This document shows, piece after piece, positions 1 through 12,110 of a stretch of DNA of 64,000 bases. Origin of the DNA: Stenogyne calaminthoides (lineage: Eukaryota > Streptophyta > Magnoliopsida > Lamiales > Lamiaceae); NCBI GenBank assembly GCA_037126765.1, contig JBBCBC010000002.1:17391853-17455852 (forward strand), in the 5' to 3' direction. Each line of letters opens with the position of its first letter. Positions within the stretch are counted from its first letter, which is position 1. The position numbers were made by a program, and so were the translations under genes. The notes under the pieces were generated by a model. That model saw only the letters and a program-made list of their open reading frames with translations, was not told where the DNA came from and ran no database searches.

Positions 1-290
1 TGAAGGAGTTATTGCTGAGGGGGCTGAGCACGATTTGTTCGACATCTCTCTTCCGTCCACCCCCAATTATGAATTCGCTCCTTGATGTTATTTTTGTTTT
101 GTCAAACATATGTTGTGTAATTTTTGTCTTCTTCACCTTTTGTTGAACAATGTCTTCAATACTTGTAATTTTTGCTGACTTCTTCTTTTTGTTCGAACAC
201 TTTTTACAACTGAATGGATGAATTACATATTGAACTATCTCCTCTAACCTGATTGTTGTTGAGGATGAATGCGGTTGTTGATAAATGATT
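1..290. repeat. Stretch between antisense gene and pol, repeated at the window end
   Basis: These 290 bases recur in the same orientation at 63711-64000. Most differences are homopolymer indels (for example the T run near 94), and by eye identity is about 95%. In the right-hand copy the block begins exactly at the TGA that closes the plus-strand extra gene of the gypsy element, so here it is the start of the non-coding stretch between that gene (lost off the left edge) and the minus-strand pol. No reading frame in it is worth calling. Confidence 0.9.
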
Positions 291-424
291 GATACTTGTG
301 TTGCTTGATGTTTGCTTTGTTGCTTTGTGTTCGCTTTGTTGCCTTCTAGTTTTTTCCCCTTTTCTTCTGAATGAAATCGAACATTGGGTTTGCCTATGCC
401 CGCTCCTGACTTTTTTCGGTTTTG

Positions 425-745
425 ATTATCTTATTGACGTTGCAATCGGTTGATCGTCTTATTTAGGTGCGACCAGATAGGTTACTTTATGAACCCCCCC
501 TTTCTTGGTTCGCGATCGTCTTATTTAGGTGCGATCACTTCGTACTAGGGCCGTCTTATTTAGCTGCAACCCCGCACTCATCACCCGCTTGAGCTATGGG
601 TATTTGTAAGTACGAGTCGTCTTTTGCGACTGCGTACCCATTACTCACTTTTTGCTGTGGGAATCAGAGTACGAACTCGTTCGTCAGGTGAACATAGACT
701 TGGGCTCGTTCGTCTTTGTTCGGGCCGTCCGGCTTAGGTGCGACC
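425..745. repeat. Degenerate tandem repeat downstream of gypsy pol, copy A
   Basis: A core close to CGTCTTATTTAGGTGCGACC recurs at about 455, 517, 552, 618 and 726, with weaker copies at 427 and 708. Spacing is irregular (35 to about 100 bases). The block lies between the end of the minus-strand pol and the end of the plus-strand extra gene. The reverse complement of the 78-bp repeats at 22730-23250, at the same place in the other gypsy element, has the same core (CGTCTTA, a short spacer, TGCGACT). Confidence 0.7.
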
Positions 746-1949
746 TCAAATATGCTTGAACTAGAAAATCTTAGCGAACAAAAGTACATATATTTTTTTT
801 CTTTTTACAACACTTTGTATTCTATTACAACCTTCACATCTGAAGAAGACTATCTATTACACAACTATAGATATCAGAGTAAGGTTTTGAATTTTAACCT
901 TGTCTTGAGTAGACATTTAACCGCCTCACCTTGTCCGCTGAATTGATGTTGACAAGGATGTGGCACATCATCTATCTACCCCCTTTCTTTTTTTTAGTAA
1001 CATGCTCAAGCAAAGAAAGAAGATAAGCTTTCGTCCCCTGGACAAGCCGCGGATTATGCGGGCGGGCTGGCATGAGCATGTGGCGCCGATTCCTCGCCGC
1101 TTAGAAAGCAAAAGCAGCAAAAATTTCAACCGCACCATTCTCATCCCCCCTCCAAGATGCATAAGCATCGGGCCCCGCGATATTACTTTGAGCGGACACT
1201 ATGACATCCCTCCTTCGGAGGAGATTTTGGGGATGCATAGGGACTAGTGATTTACATCGCGATAAGCAAATGAGTAACGCGGAGTGGCAACCATAACTCT
1301 GCCGAAAGCATCTTGAGTTCGGCTTCAACTGTGCTCGTAATGTCATATGGGGGTATAAATCTCGTGACAGGGCCAGATGCTTGATTCAAATTGAATGATT
1401 CTTTGAATTGAGAGTTGGATTCTTCTACGCCCTGGGGCATACTAAACCAACCTCATACGGGAGACTTGTAATATTTTTTTTTTTCTTTTTTCATCTTTTT
1501 TTTCCTCTCGATTTTTTCACCATCAAGTATGCCCCTATTTATAGAACTATCCCAAGCTAGTCTTTGGCATTCATTAGTCAAAAGGGTAGCCTCTCTTACT
1601 TTTGCTCCCCCTTTGACATCCGCTCACTTTTTTGTACTCTTGCTCAAAGATCGACTCATCCCCGCTTGGTTGCCACCACTTTGTCAACTCGTTACGTCGT
1701 ATCTTTCGTTGACAACTCGTCTCGACACGCGTATCCGTCTTCGATAGTGCTAGCTTGACATTTTTTCCTCGAAGATATGTGTCGAACATAATGTATTCTT
1801 CTTCGGGATTGTCCTACTCGTTTTTTAACCGAATGGTCGATTATGTTACCAACTATGCTTGTCTCAATTGTGTGGGGCGGCTTTTTGGTCGGCCGACCAT
1901 CCGCTTTCAAATGTCTTTGTTCGCCGACTATCTTCGCAATTATTGATAA
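746..1949 (-). other. Gypsy copy A, region 3' of pol, no recognisable coding
   Basis: This lies beyond the last integrase homology of the minus-strand element. Short open frames occur on both strands (for example 960-1247 plus and 1692-2012 minus), but none resembles a known domain, and their lengths are what random sequence of this composition gives. T-rich tracts occur near 1470-1520. It is best read as the decayed 3' non-coding part of the retroelement. Confidence 0.5.
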
Positions 1950-2900
1950 TATTTTTTCAAATTTGACGATTCTGAGTAGGACAATGGGACTCCATTGTGT
2001 CTTCCAAATCATAGCCCATTTAGCAAACGTTTCAGAACTCTAAATCGGACCTTCCCATAATCGAACACACCAATTTGATACCCGTTGCTTTCCTTTAAAA
2101 GCTTACCACATTGTTGCGGTGTTCGGACTTTGGAGTTGTAGAACTTCTATGATCTCTTTTTGTACATGGCATTCTTGAAATCACCTTGGCCCTTTTTTCT
2201 TCCAACAGTTCGCGACTGTATATGCCCGGGTCATTAATGTGTTTTCTCCAAAAGTCATTGTTCGATGATTTGGAATCTTGATTTCTGCGGGTACAAATTT
2301 CCGCACCAAATGCCAAGGTAAACGGGTCTCCGCAGCTTGATGTTTCAAAGTTGTTCGATAAGCCCATAATATTTCAGCAACTCTTCAAACCCCATCCTCC
2401 TTGGAATTATCAAGTCTAGCCTCGGAGGGTATGCTTGATAATTTTATTAACGGCTTCAACTTGTCCGCTTATTTGGGGATAATCTGAGTTGAGTAATGCT
2501 TTTTATGCCCCAAATGAGCACAATTAAATCAATTCACTTCCATCGAACCGCTTTTGCCGTTATCGATTATTAATGATTGGGGAAGCCCAAATCGACAAAT
2601 GATATTTTTTCCAAACAAAGTTTCACATTCTTTGTTCGGTGATTTTGACAATGGCCTTCGCTTTCGCCCATTTAGTATAGTAATCAACAACCACAACAAA
2701 TTTTACTCCTAACGTGCAAGAGGAAATGGGCCGATCCAAATCGATCCCCATTTAGCAAATGGCCATGGGCTATGGGGATCGACACTAATTCTTGAGGTGG
2801 GCTATGAATAAGTGGGGCATGTACTGCACTTGTGGCACGTATTAGCATATACGCAGCCGAATCTTTTTTGAGGGTTGGCCAATAATAACCTTGTCTCGAT
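1950..2900 (-). pseudogene. Ty3/gypsy integrase, broken
   Basis: Integrase inserts the element cDNA into the genome. Read right to left, a degenerate zinc-binding motif (C-H-K-C-S-T-C around 2805-2840) is followed by the family's SPWPFAKWG block, then VVVDYYTKW near 2670-2700, a region like FVWKNIICRFGLP near 2580-2620 and the QVEAVNKIIKHTLRG block near 2430-2470. The longest surviving frame, 2367-2095, covers the usual TPFTLAFGAE and YNNDF-type stretch after the core. The similarity fades below about 2000. Several frameshifts and stops break it, so no working enzyme is possible as assembled. Order and strand agree with RNase H and RT to its right. The assignment rests on family motifs I recognise, not on a search. 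Confidence 0.85.
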
Positions 2901-3249
2901 TATTTTATGTGCGGGGGCGAGCCCAATTGTATGATTTCGTGATACTCCATCGTGGATTTGTTCAAGTATATCGACCCTCTTGAGAGTAATACTTTTAATA
3001 GTGGAAATGAGAAGCTTTTTTTGTACAAATGCTCATTTATGATAGTATAACGAGCGTATATTATGTCTGAGGCAGTAGCTTGTGCCTTATTTTCGGGGAG
3101 AAGTCCCTTTTGTAAGTAACTCAGATCGAGTCATCAAGTTTCTTGTTACTTTTGTTTTGGGCGATCATAACTCTGAGGCCGATGGCGAACAAGTTGTGAC
3201 GACTACAATGTTCTGTTGTGTTCGTCACTCTTCGCCTTGTTGCGGGCGT

Positions 3250-3720
3250 GCCAAAGCATCAGCGAATGAATTACCCAATCGTGGTAATTGTTCTATGAAA
3301 ACTTGTTCGAAATGTTCGAGCAACTCTTTTGCTAGTTCTTCTCATTCAGGCCATTTGTTCGCCTCGGCCTCAGACTACTTTGTTATTTGATAAACGATTA
3401 TCCGAGAATCGGCCAGAATCATCGACCTCAATTCCCTATTGTCATAGCCATCATCAGAGTCCAATGATCAAAGCCGTCAGACGGGCCGTTATTTTGTGGG
3501 GAAGTCAAAACGGATGGGCTGTTTTTGAATGTTTGTCCGGTTTGGTCGATGAGAACTACGCGGGCCCGGCTCTTGAACATGTTGATGAACCATCAACATA
3601 CATATGCCACGGTTGATCGATCGCTTTTCGGGCATTTGTGGATATGTCAACTCAACCATAAAATCGCCATAGCTTGCCCTTCATCGCCGTTTCGTTGAGC
3701 TAACGTAATAGGGTGTCCTA
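3250..3720 (-). pseudogene. Ty3/gypsy RNase H, broken
   Basis: RNase H degrades the RNA strand of the RNA:DNA hybrid during reverse transcription. The minus strand carries WHMYVDGSS at about 3583-3609, containing the first catalytic aspartate. An FKxSxRFDFP-like stretch follows near 3500-3530, then DSRIIVYQITK near 3380-3420 (the later catalytic D-S motif) and an LPRLGNSFADALA-like block near 3250-3290 containing the last catalytic D. These are the four expected motifs in the right order, but split over at least two frames. It lies between the RT thumb/connection on the right and integrase on the left, as in plant gypsy pol. Confidence 0.85.
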
Positions 3721-3906
3721 ACTCCGCCCATTTGAGTAATCGCCTGCAAAGATGTCGGTCGGTGGAGGAGGATCGGCGAATGGGAAGGTGGTCGATTACC
3801 TCGAAAGTGACGAAAAAGTATGGTCTTAATTTTCAACACTCATTACGAGAGCATATCTTAATTTTTCCGTGGAGGGTACCGAGCTCGGCTTCTTTAAGCA
3901 CTTGGC

Positions 3907-5040
3907 TTACATAGTAAACGAAAGAAAATGTGGTCCTTCGCCCCAGACGAGCACAACACCGATTGCATGTTCGGATGCAAGAAGGTACTGATAGATTTGT
4001 TCGCCGGGACAAAGCTTAGCGTTGTCCGAAAATATCCGCAAGGTAATCGCCTTCAATGATTCAATGCATTTTGGCAATGCTCGTCCACTGAAATTTTCCT
4101 TCTTTAATGAATCAAAGAAAGGTTTACATTTGTCCCCGTTTGTGATATAAACCGCTACGGAAGCTAAACGTCCGGTTAATTTTTTTTGGACCTCTTTCAC
4201 ACTTCGGGGCCTCTGATATCGAGCATGGCTTGAATCTTTGATGGGTTCGCTTCGATCCCCGATTGATGACCATATGTCCGAGGAATTTTCTGAGTGAACC
4301 CCAAATTTGCATTTCTTGATTTAGCTTCATGTTATACTCCCCGAGTATATCAAACTTTTGTGCGAGGTGGGTGATGTGGTCTTCCTTATGTTCGCTCTTT
4401 TACCACAATATCATCAATATATACCTCAATTGTTCGCCCGATGTGTTCGTCGAACATTTTGTTCACAATTAAACGTTGATATGTCAGACGGCATTCTTTA
4501 TCCGAATGGGTACGCGTTGCCAGCAGTACATAGACATATTTTTTCTGCGAACGCCGTATTTTTTTGATCGTCCAGATGCATGGGTATTTGGTGATAACCA
4601 AAGCAAATGCATCCATGAAAGTCATGAGTTCATGGCCCGTCAGATTATCGACCAAATAATCTATATGCGGCATCGACGGGAAGTTATCTTTTCAGACGCC
4701 TTTGTTTAAACTGCGTGAAATCAATACATAGTCTCTAAGATCCATTAGACTTGCGGACGAGCACGAGGTTCGCAAGCCATCTTGGGCATTTCACCTCTCG
4801 AATCGGTTTGTTGTCGAGCAACTTTTTGATTTCACTATTCATTGTGGCATACTTTTTTAGGACTAAACTTTACGCGCTTCGATAACCGGAGTTTGTATTG
4901 GATCAAGGTTGAGGAATGACATGCATGTTTTGGATCAATTCCAACCATGTCGCACAGCGACCATGCGAACATATCCAAGTTTGCTTGAAGATAAGCAATC
5001 GTTTATGTTGAATTGGCTCAATTAATTGAACTAATGAACA
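3907..5040 (-). pseudogene. Ty3/gypsy reverse transcriptase, broken
   Basis: The frame 4673-4386 holds the RT palm: MPHIDYLVDNLTGHE, then LTYQRLIVNKMF and the catalytic box VYIDD, whose YIDD codons are at 4410-4421, followed by IVVKER. The frame 4200-3907 holds the thumb/connection: KEVQKKLTGRLASVA, the CKPFFDSLKK stretch, LCPGEQIYQYLLASEHA. The YIDD box is intact, but frameshifts separate palm from connection and the fingers (upstream, to about 5040) are poorly preserved. In plant Tat-like elements this enzyme copies the genomic RNA inside virus-like particles. The element reads right to left, with protease on its right and RNase H on its left. Confidence 0.9.
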
Positions 5041-5225
5041 CTTCTAACTTCGGGTATGTTGGTCAATGTTTATAGCTCCGGTTGTTCGGCGTGTGTTGCT
5101 TTCGTTTTCTTTTGTTTCCACCGAGGATCTTGAATGGACCTCGTGTTCGGTCATCAACCTCCATGGGTTCAAAAAACCTATGCGAGGTTCTAGGTCCGAT
5201 GCTTCGCTTAGCGGATCAATATTCA

Positions 5226-5830
5226 TTAGATCAGGACATGAATTGCCTTTCCGGATTGTGTGTTGGCGATTCGTGTTCGCTGGGAGTGTGGTTTCGTCAA
5301 ATTTTGTGTTCGCCAAAGATATGTTTGAACATGTTGGTAACATATTTGCTGTTGGTTTGACTCACCGATCTCCCATGTTCGCTCCATCATGTTAACGATA
5401 TTTTGTTTTTCTGGTGCACATGATAGCAAACAATCTCGAGCTTTCTTCTTATCTCCTTTTACGCTACCTGTTCCATCTTGTGTTGGAAATTTAACACAGT
5501 AGTAATACGTAGAATAGGCCACTTTAAATTCCTAAATAAACGGGCGACCTAGGAACCCGTTATAAGTAGATGGAGCATCGACGATTACAAAATCTAGCAT
5601 TCTAGTTCGTCGGATGTCCAGATTCAGAGTTGATTCTAACTTCGACTCTAACCTAATCATACCATAGGTCGTGGTTACATTCCCCAAAACCCATTATGGT
5701 ATGATCACACCTGCTCAATATAACCGCCAAGTCCCCAACTTGCTTTTCCATCCGGTGAAGGTGTTGACGAACAAAATGTTCGTGATAAGCTCGTATCAAC
5801 CGAGAGGCGGTGCACCTTCAACCCGAGGAG
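5226..5830 (-). pseudogene. Gypsy aspartic protease C-terminal half and protease-RT linker, broken
   Basis: Reading right to left from about 5830, the minus strand gives a stretch like ILFVNTF (usually just after the DTGSS active site), then FVIVDAPSTYNGFLGRPF near 5530-5600, the conserved C-terminal part of plant gypsy proteases. The frame 5522-5226 continues with YYYCVKFPTQDGTGSVKGD and KKARDC, the linker that precedes RT in these polyproteins. The active-site triad itself is not visible. The protease would cut the Gag-Pol polyprotein. Stops and frame changes make it a pseudogene. Confidence 0.8.
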
Positions 5831-6499
5831 ACGAGCAATAATGGTTACGAGTCATTGTGGGGAGTTATTATACCGTCGAGATCGTCGTCTGAAAAACATG
5901 ATTTGGTGTGAGGGTGGCGTGCTAGCCGATGTGCTTTCTTAACCTTTACGCCGATGAATGCTTTGCATGGCACGCGATCTCCATCTTCTTACGCTCTGCT
6001 CGATAATGATGGTGCTGGTAACATCCACCCACTTTAGACCATATTCGGGGCGTATCATGTGAATCTCTTGACTTTCTCGACCTCTTCCCACAATAGGAGG
6101 CCCTCTTTTTGGGTATTTCGGACCTTTTACGTGATTCTTCGGGATCTTTGTTAGATGTTTGTTAAACTTTACGTTTACCCCCTTCGATCTTCTATTTTTT
6201 ACGTCGGAGTCTCTGTTTCGCCAAATTTTTTTAAGAATGGGTAAAGACGGTTATCTTCAGTATATAGCTTCCAAAGTTGGGCGAATAAATCGCGACAATC
6301 TTCTATATATTGTGCCCGGCGTACTCGTGGTAGTTACAATATTTGGAAGCATTGAGTTTATGTTTGTCCATTATAATTCTTCTCGCTTTATCCAACATGT
6401 CACGATCCCTAATTTGGTTAAAAATTATTTCCGCTTAAAACGCCTGCAAGACTTGTGAGGGCGTTTTGCCTGCTTCTTTCTTGAATGGTTTGAAAGAGC
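5831..6499 (-). other. Gypsy copy A, gag-protease interval, unrecognised
   Basis: This stretch lies between recognisable gag on the right and protease on the left, so it should contain the C-terminal part of gag, usually with a CCHC zinc knuckle. I could not see a CCHC motif in any minus frame. The plus-strand frame at 6159-6458 (99 residues) is antisense to the element and has no recognisable domain. Confidence 0.4.
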
Positions 6500-6907
6500 C
6501 TCGGGGTTTGTAGCCCCTTCATTCATCACTTTCTTCCAAAAACTTTCCTAGTTGTAGGTTCCTCGACTAATCGCGGATTGGGCGAAAGCAAATCTTGTAT
6601 GACTATAATTTTGGCGCCGCCTTTGAACTCAATACGTGTTCGGGCCAATCTTTGATGCATGGCCTTCCACATGTCGATATTTAGAGTCGGGCACCAACCG
6701 CGGATCTTGGCATCCTCTTCAACCGGGGCCCCATCATACAAACATTTATCAAATCTTTCGATGTATGCTCGACAGACTCACCTTTTAGTTGGGAAAAATG
6801 CGCCAACCTTTGTTTTGGCCAAGGAAACACATGGATGAAAAGTGGATGTAAATTGTTGTCCCAATTGAGCAAAAGATGTGATAGACGAGCGGCAAAGTAG
6901 AGAACCA
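6500..6907 (-). pseudogene. Ty3/gypsy gag, N-terminal part lost in assembly gap
   Basis: Gag forms the particle shell. On the minus strand next to the gap, residues like SITSFAQLGQQFTSTFHP are followed by a one-base frame change and then HFSQLKGESVEHTSKDLINV. This is the usual F-x2-L-x3-F ... ESL-x2-Y-x2-RF signature of plant gypsy gag (retrotransposon gag domain). The part further left (6741-6526) continues in an open frame with no clear motif. The start codon and the 5' LTR of this element must lie in or beyond the N run, so the gene is partial as well as frameshifted. Confidence 0.75.
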
Positions 6908-7407
6908 NNNNNNNNNNNNNNNNNNNNNNNNNNNNNNNNNNNNNNNNNNNNNNNNNNNNNNNNNNNNNNNNNNNNNNNNNNNNNNNNNNNNNNNNNNNNN
7001 NNNNNNNNNNNNNNNNNNNNNNNNNNNNNNNNNNNNNNNNNNNNNNNNNNNNNNNNNNNNNNNNNNNNNNNNNNNNNNNNNNNNNNNNNNNNNNNNNNNN
7101 NNNNNNNNNNNNNNNNNNNNNNNNNNNNNNNNNNNNNNNNNNNNNNNNNNNNNNNNNNNNNNNNNNNNNNNNNNNNNNNNNNNNNNNNNNNNNNNNNNNN
7201 NNNNNNNNNNNNNNNNNNNNNNNNNNNNNNNNNNNNNNNNNNNNNNNNNNNNNNNNNNNNNNNNNNNNNNNNNNNNNNNNNNNNNNNNNNNNNNNNNNNN
7301 NNNNNNNNNNNNNNNNNNNNNNNNNNNNNNNNNNNNNNNNNNNNNNNNNNNNNNNNNNNNNNNNNNNNNNNNNNNNNNNNNNNNNNNNNNNNNNNNNNNN
7401 NNNNNNN
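6908..7407. other. Assembly gap of exactly 500 N
   Basis: The run of N is exactly 500 bases, a typical placeholder length, so the true distance is unknown. It falls where a minus-strand gypsy gag meets the PPT side of a plus-oriented LTR. Open frames reported through it are translations of N and mean nothing. Confidence 1.
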
Positions 7408-8729
7408 TGAAAACAATGTTCTTCATCATTTCTGTTTAGTCCAATAATCGTTTTTCCTCAGATATTTTATATTGTTAGTTAGTTTTGGCATCAATAACAA
7501 AAAGGAAATTGTTGGGATGATTTTAGTTTGATGAATTATGCCAAAACACACGAACTTATGTTTTTTAATTTACGTATAACAAGTCGAGTGAACTGTATTA
7601 ACAAATTGAGAGAACTGGTAAATTGCACTTAAGATGATCGAGATCAGACGAGGTCGGCAGACGGTATTGATCGAGATCGATGAGAAGGATGAGTTTCGGA
7701 GCATCGACGTATGTAAACCCAGTTCGCAGTGCTTCGAGCGCATTTTACTCAGAAGTAACTGACATCGTAGCGCTTATCAGATAAAGCTCGATGTACCAGA
7801 TGTGGCGGACTGGATCCGGCCGAGTCGATTCGACTGGGGTGGAATGACCGGGATCAGCGTAACTGTTCTCGGCGAATGCGAATTACCACGAACAAAGGAA
7901 ATCAGCCCAACGGTCAGTGATTTAACAATGGGATTAACAAGGATTTCAAAGACACCGTAAATTCACAGATCATTTCATGACCAGATCAAAGGCGTATCAG
8001 ATCAAGCATGAATAGTAATTCAAATGAAATAATCAGACCAAGTATTAAGCCACAAAAGCACATCACGAAGAAGATAACAATATATACGGATGTGACATGT
8101 TCGCAAACAACAGCCACAAGAAAAGACAAAGAAATATAAGATGGATTTGAATATTACCTAAACGGTAATATTCAACTACACTATAAATACATTACTCATC
8201 TTCAAAAGAAGAAAATGGAGGATTCGCAGCGAAATTAAAGCCAAATATTCAAGTAACCCATTCATGTAACACAGAAAGAAGAAATACATTATTATATATT
8301 CACAAAAAGAGTTCATCTTATCTATTAATGAATGATATATTCTAGCTTAGAGAGATTTTCCCATCCTTAGCATTGAGGTTAAAACAACAAGGGTAACCTC
8401 AATCCTAGTTGAACTAAACAAACCTTACCCAAATCAGTTTGATAGATAAGTTTAGGTACAAGCAGAACTCCCAGAACATTCAAATAGTCTCAGCGGAGGT
8501 AGGCCAATCCCAGGAGGGGAGATAAGTCCGGCTTAGAGTGTGAACTCAGAACATCTAGCAACCCCAAAGGGAGGGAAGATCCCTGAGGAGAACTCTGTTG
8601 TTTTGTGCCCCATGGAAGAGTTTGATTTAGGGACGGTTGTCCTAACCATTTATAGTAAAATATCGGTGTTCTATTTGCTTTCATATTAACTCGCCATAAA
8701 TATTTCCTTTAGCAAATCTGTATAACACA
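7408..8729 (+). mobile_element. LTR of family X with adjoining polypurine tract
   Basis: TGTTGGGAT at 7510 starts a stretch that aligns with the solo LTR at 62064-63536. Shared landmarks are a TATA box (CTATAAATAC at 8181-8190 and again at 62847-62856), the CATCCTTAGCATTGAGG block and a GCCCCATG block near 8608. Just before 7510 is a purine-rich AACAAAAAGGAAAT behind TTGGCATC, the usual end of a plant element's internal region, so this appears to be the 3' LTR of a plus-strand element whose body lies in or across the gap. Homology is clear to about 8729; the true right end is uncertain. The short frame at 8490-8684 is inside the LTR and is not a gene. Confidence 0.7.
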
Positions 8730-11520
8730 TTCAAAAAAAACAAAATTAAGTCACTTCCATTTGAGATTTTTACGAGTTTTAAAATCGGTTTTTTTACCAT
8801 TTGATCTTTGAATTTACGGACTCCTACCAAAAGGTTCTATAAAAATCGAAGGATCGCTTTTTTTCTTTTTTTTTATCAAAAAGTTATTTCATTACAGCCT
8901 TTTTGAAATAATTTGATTCCGTATTAGTTACTTAAATTTGGAAACATACCTCAAATGAAGGATTATTGGTCGCTAATTTGTTTTGTGAATTATGTCCAAG
9001 ATTAATGATCTTTATGGTCGCAATGACTTGCCCTCCTAACGCAGGAAATCATTTGATTATTATTTTGGTAACGATCTAACGTGAAATTTGGATTTTTGAT
9101 GATCGTACTTGCACTAAGCAGTGTTGCTTTCCGCGCATATTGCAATCGCAGATCAGATCCCTAACTAATAAATTAAAATTAATAATATAAAATTATAAAA
9201 TTATAAAAATATCCTTCTCATTTAAAAATAATTAAAAAGATAAATTATAAAAATTACATATATCTTATTAATATTTTATTATTTAAATAAATTTTTAGAA
9301 AATCAAAAGTATAAAAAATTGTAATTTTAAAAATATTATAATGACATTTTAGTAATTTTATATATATTTATTTAAAAAATTAATAATTTGTTCATGGCTA
9401 AGTTATATCGCCCAGAGTTTAAGTTAGATAATATGTCAATATTTTATTATTTCAACGCCGTAAGGCTAACGCCTTCACGGACTGTGAAAGTCCCCTAAGA
9501 TTGTGCATTTAAGTTCCCAAGTATTCAAAAGTCCTCCCCAATTAGATTTATGCTATTTTTTTTATTGACTTTGTAAATAGTGTTATTGAGTCTGGTTTTT
9601 AGCGTGAAAGAAAATAAAATTGAGAATAATATTTTTTAACATTTTGAAGTGGACATGAATATTAATTTAGTATTAGCTTTGTAAACCGCCCTGCGGGTGA
9701 GATGGTTTTACATATTTTTTTTTCTCGGGTCCATCGACTTTTGTGGTGTTATTTAAGTATTTAGTAGGTCTTATGCGAGACTTAAATTAAACATGAGAAT
9801 AAATTTGCCGTGGTCTTGTACGCAAATGCGCGACCGGTAGCATTCATAAATATTTTTTTATGTAAACTTGTTATGTCGAAGTTATTTATTATTTTAAAAG
9901 TGCAACTATTAATATAAGAATATATAGGTATTGCTTCTATTTGAAATAGTTGCATGTTTATAAGTTTTCAATAGTTGAACGCTTCTAAATGAGCGTAATT
10001 TGCAAAATCTACAAGACCCACTCAAAAAAAATTTAACACTTTGAAAGGGATGAATTATGAATATTAATTTGTATTAATTTATAAATCGTTCATGATGAGA
10101 TGGTTTTACCACGTTTTTGTCTAAAGTAAAATGTATATATCTTGCAACAGATATAATACGACACGATACGGGTATATAAAATGAGTATTTAATATGATCG
10201 CAATGAAGAGGACCTCGCCCCCTTGTAATGGTAATCATGTGTGTTTTTAATATCCATCCGCTTCATCAAATTTATTTTCACTTGTTTTATTCGCTCGCCT
10301 ACTAAATTTATTCTCTCACACCAAGTAGAAAAACAAATATTTTATCTTTTATCCTCCAACCATCACTTCTTAATTACCAATCGGTTGCTATATTTTTATT
10401 GGATAGTCAAAATTATTGAGATAGATTTGTTTAATGTGGCTTAAGATTTTGGTTAACTAATAAGTAATAAATTTGTATGCAAGGCAATAAATAAATGTAG
10501 ATGATTGATCAAAATGAAGAACACAAATATTGTTCTTCAATAAATGCCTAAATTGAATTTAAGCAGAGCTTTGGTACATAACTTTCTGGATGTTTTATTA
10601 TGGCTAAGACATTTTGAGAGTGAATCTCATCAGCCACTACCACACGTTATTAAAATGCATAGATTTTATCCATTTAATACATATGATACTACATTGTACA
10701 TTATACCCTACCGGCCAAATTTTTTCACGGATCTCCAAGAGTCAGCCTTCATATCATGACACGATAAAATTCCTAGATTCTCACCGATGCTCGGATCATT
10801 CTCTAAATGGAACTTGAAATTGTCACTGCTGAGTTTATTAATCGATATCTCCCTTTAGGAAGATATCCTACCCTCGATCTTCTGGCTCCATATCGGGTCA
10901 GTATTTTAATCCTCATATTCCACTTCCTTTGTTCTACACATTACTTACTCGGGGAAATATCGTTTTGGATCACTTAAAGTTGAGAATGAGAAATCAGACC
11001 TTGTGGCGTAGCTCGCTAATTGCGTCAAGTAGATGATGAAAAGTAGGTTCCAAGTTGGGGCCCATCAACCATTTTACCTTTAACAATACTGTCCCCTAGG
11101 TCACGATTTTGTAAGTTACCAAGTACGCGGTGCCAATTTCAATACTATACATTTACGATGATTGAATCTTCCCCGAGACGCTTGCCAGAGTTGTCCCCTG
11201 AACTTCGCGACTAGGTAGTCGCTTGTCGCCGGGCCTTCGGTTCACGTGACCCTTTGCGTTGTAGATAATGATGGCAATTCGCGACTAACATTGACGCCGA
11301 GATAAAAAGACGATCCGAGATTACGCCGACTCTTAATGGCGATCTCACTATTTTTATAATGTGGCTTCAACCCGACTTCATTTTTTTTTCTTTCACTTTC
11401 TTCGTTAAAATTTGAGCGATCCGTGAACTCGCGGGAAAAAATTCTTTCGGCAACTTTTCACACCATTATCGTGGAATCTTTACGGCCTTCTAACACTACA
11501 GAATTCAGAAATCGCTGTAT
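8730..11520. other. AT-rich intergenic DNA without recognisable genes
   Basis: This is low-GC sequence with many stops in all frames. Two short plus-strand frames (10241-10444 and 10544-10759) are rich in F, I, H and L and match nothing I know. The only structure found is one direct repeat, listed separately. A higher-GC patch near 11160-11340 has no visible domain. Confidence 0.5.
9633..10125. repeat. Direct repeat pair of about 90 bp
   Basis: 9633-9725 and 10031-10125 share TTTAACA-TTTTGAA, then GAATATTAATTT, GTATTA and GAGATGGTTTTAC in the same order and orientation, about 400 bases apart. Identity is moderate. It could be two subrepeats of a degraded transposon or the ends of a small direct-repeat element. 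I could not find LTR-type TG...CA ends. Confidence 0.45.
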
Positions 11521-11559
11521 AAAGAATTCATTGATCGAAGAATTTTTCACAATTGATAA

Positions 11560-12110
11560 TTTGTGACGAATTTTTTGTATAGGATTGCTCTTTATAGAAA
11601 AGGTGGTATTATGAAAATGTGACTAATATTAATTCGTCCGTGGAATCATTTGGTGACGAAAAGCGTCATCGCCCCTATATGTTTCCATCTATCGCGACGC
11701 ATAAATTGGCTACTTTGCATCAAAATTACGCCATTGGCGACGCTTCGTCACTAAAGTTCAATCCACGTGACAATATGTAATTGTCACAAAGGTTACTTTT
11801 AGTGACGTTAATTTTGTCATACTAGCTTGGGTTATTTTGGTCACATTTTCTATATTCGGCTAAGAAAGAAGTTGTTATTCGTGACAAAAATATTGATCGT
11901 TGTTATATGTATATATATAAATGACAATAAAATTTGTTACTAAATAGTATGATTTAGTGACAAAAATTTTTATTGTCGCAAAATGACGGGAATTGTGATT
12001 TAATTTTTTTGTCACTATAATGTATTATTTAATGACTAAAAATAATAATCATCACTAGAAGTTTAGATTTGGTGACAATATATTGTTCGCCATATTTGAC
12101 CTTTTCTCAT
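11560..12110. repeat. Dense GTGAC/GTCAC repeats, CACTA-like subterminal region
   Basis: At least ten short words of the type GTGACAAA or TTTGTCAC occur in both orientations (for example near 11566, 11652, 11769, 11794, 11849, 11880, 11957, 12009 and 12071). Such mixed-orientation clusters of a 10-12-bp motif are typical of subterminal regions of CACTA (En/Spm) transposons, where the transposase binds. A CACTAGAAG at about 12052 could be a decayed end, but no matching partner or 3-bp duplication is visible, so the element limits are unknown. Confidence 0.45.

Noticed and set aside
6778..7447. Three long open frames of about 190-214 residues across the gap
   Set aside because: They are almost entirely translations of N; only the short gag end at 6778-6907 is real sequence.
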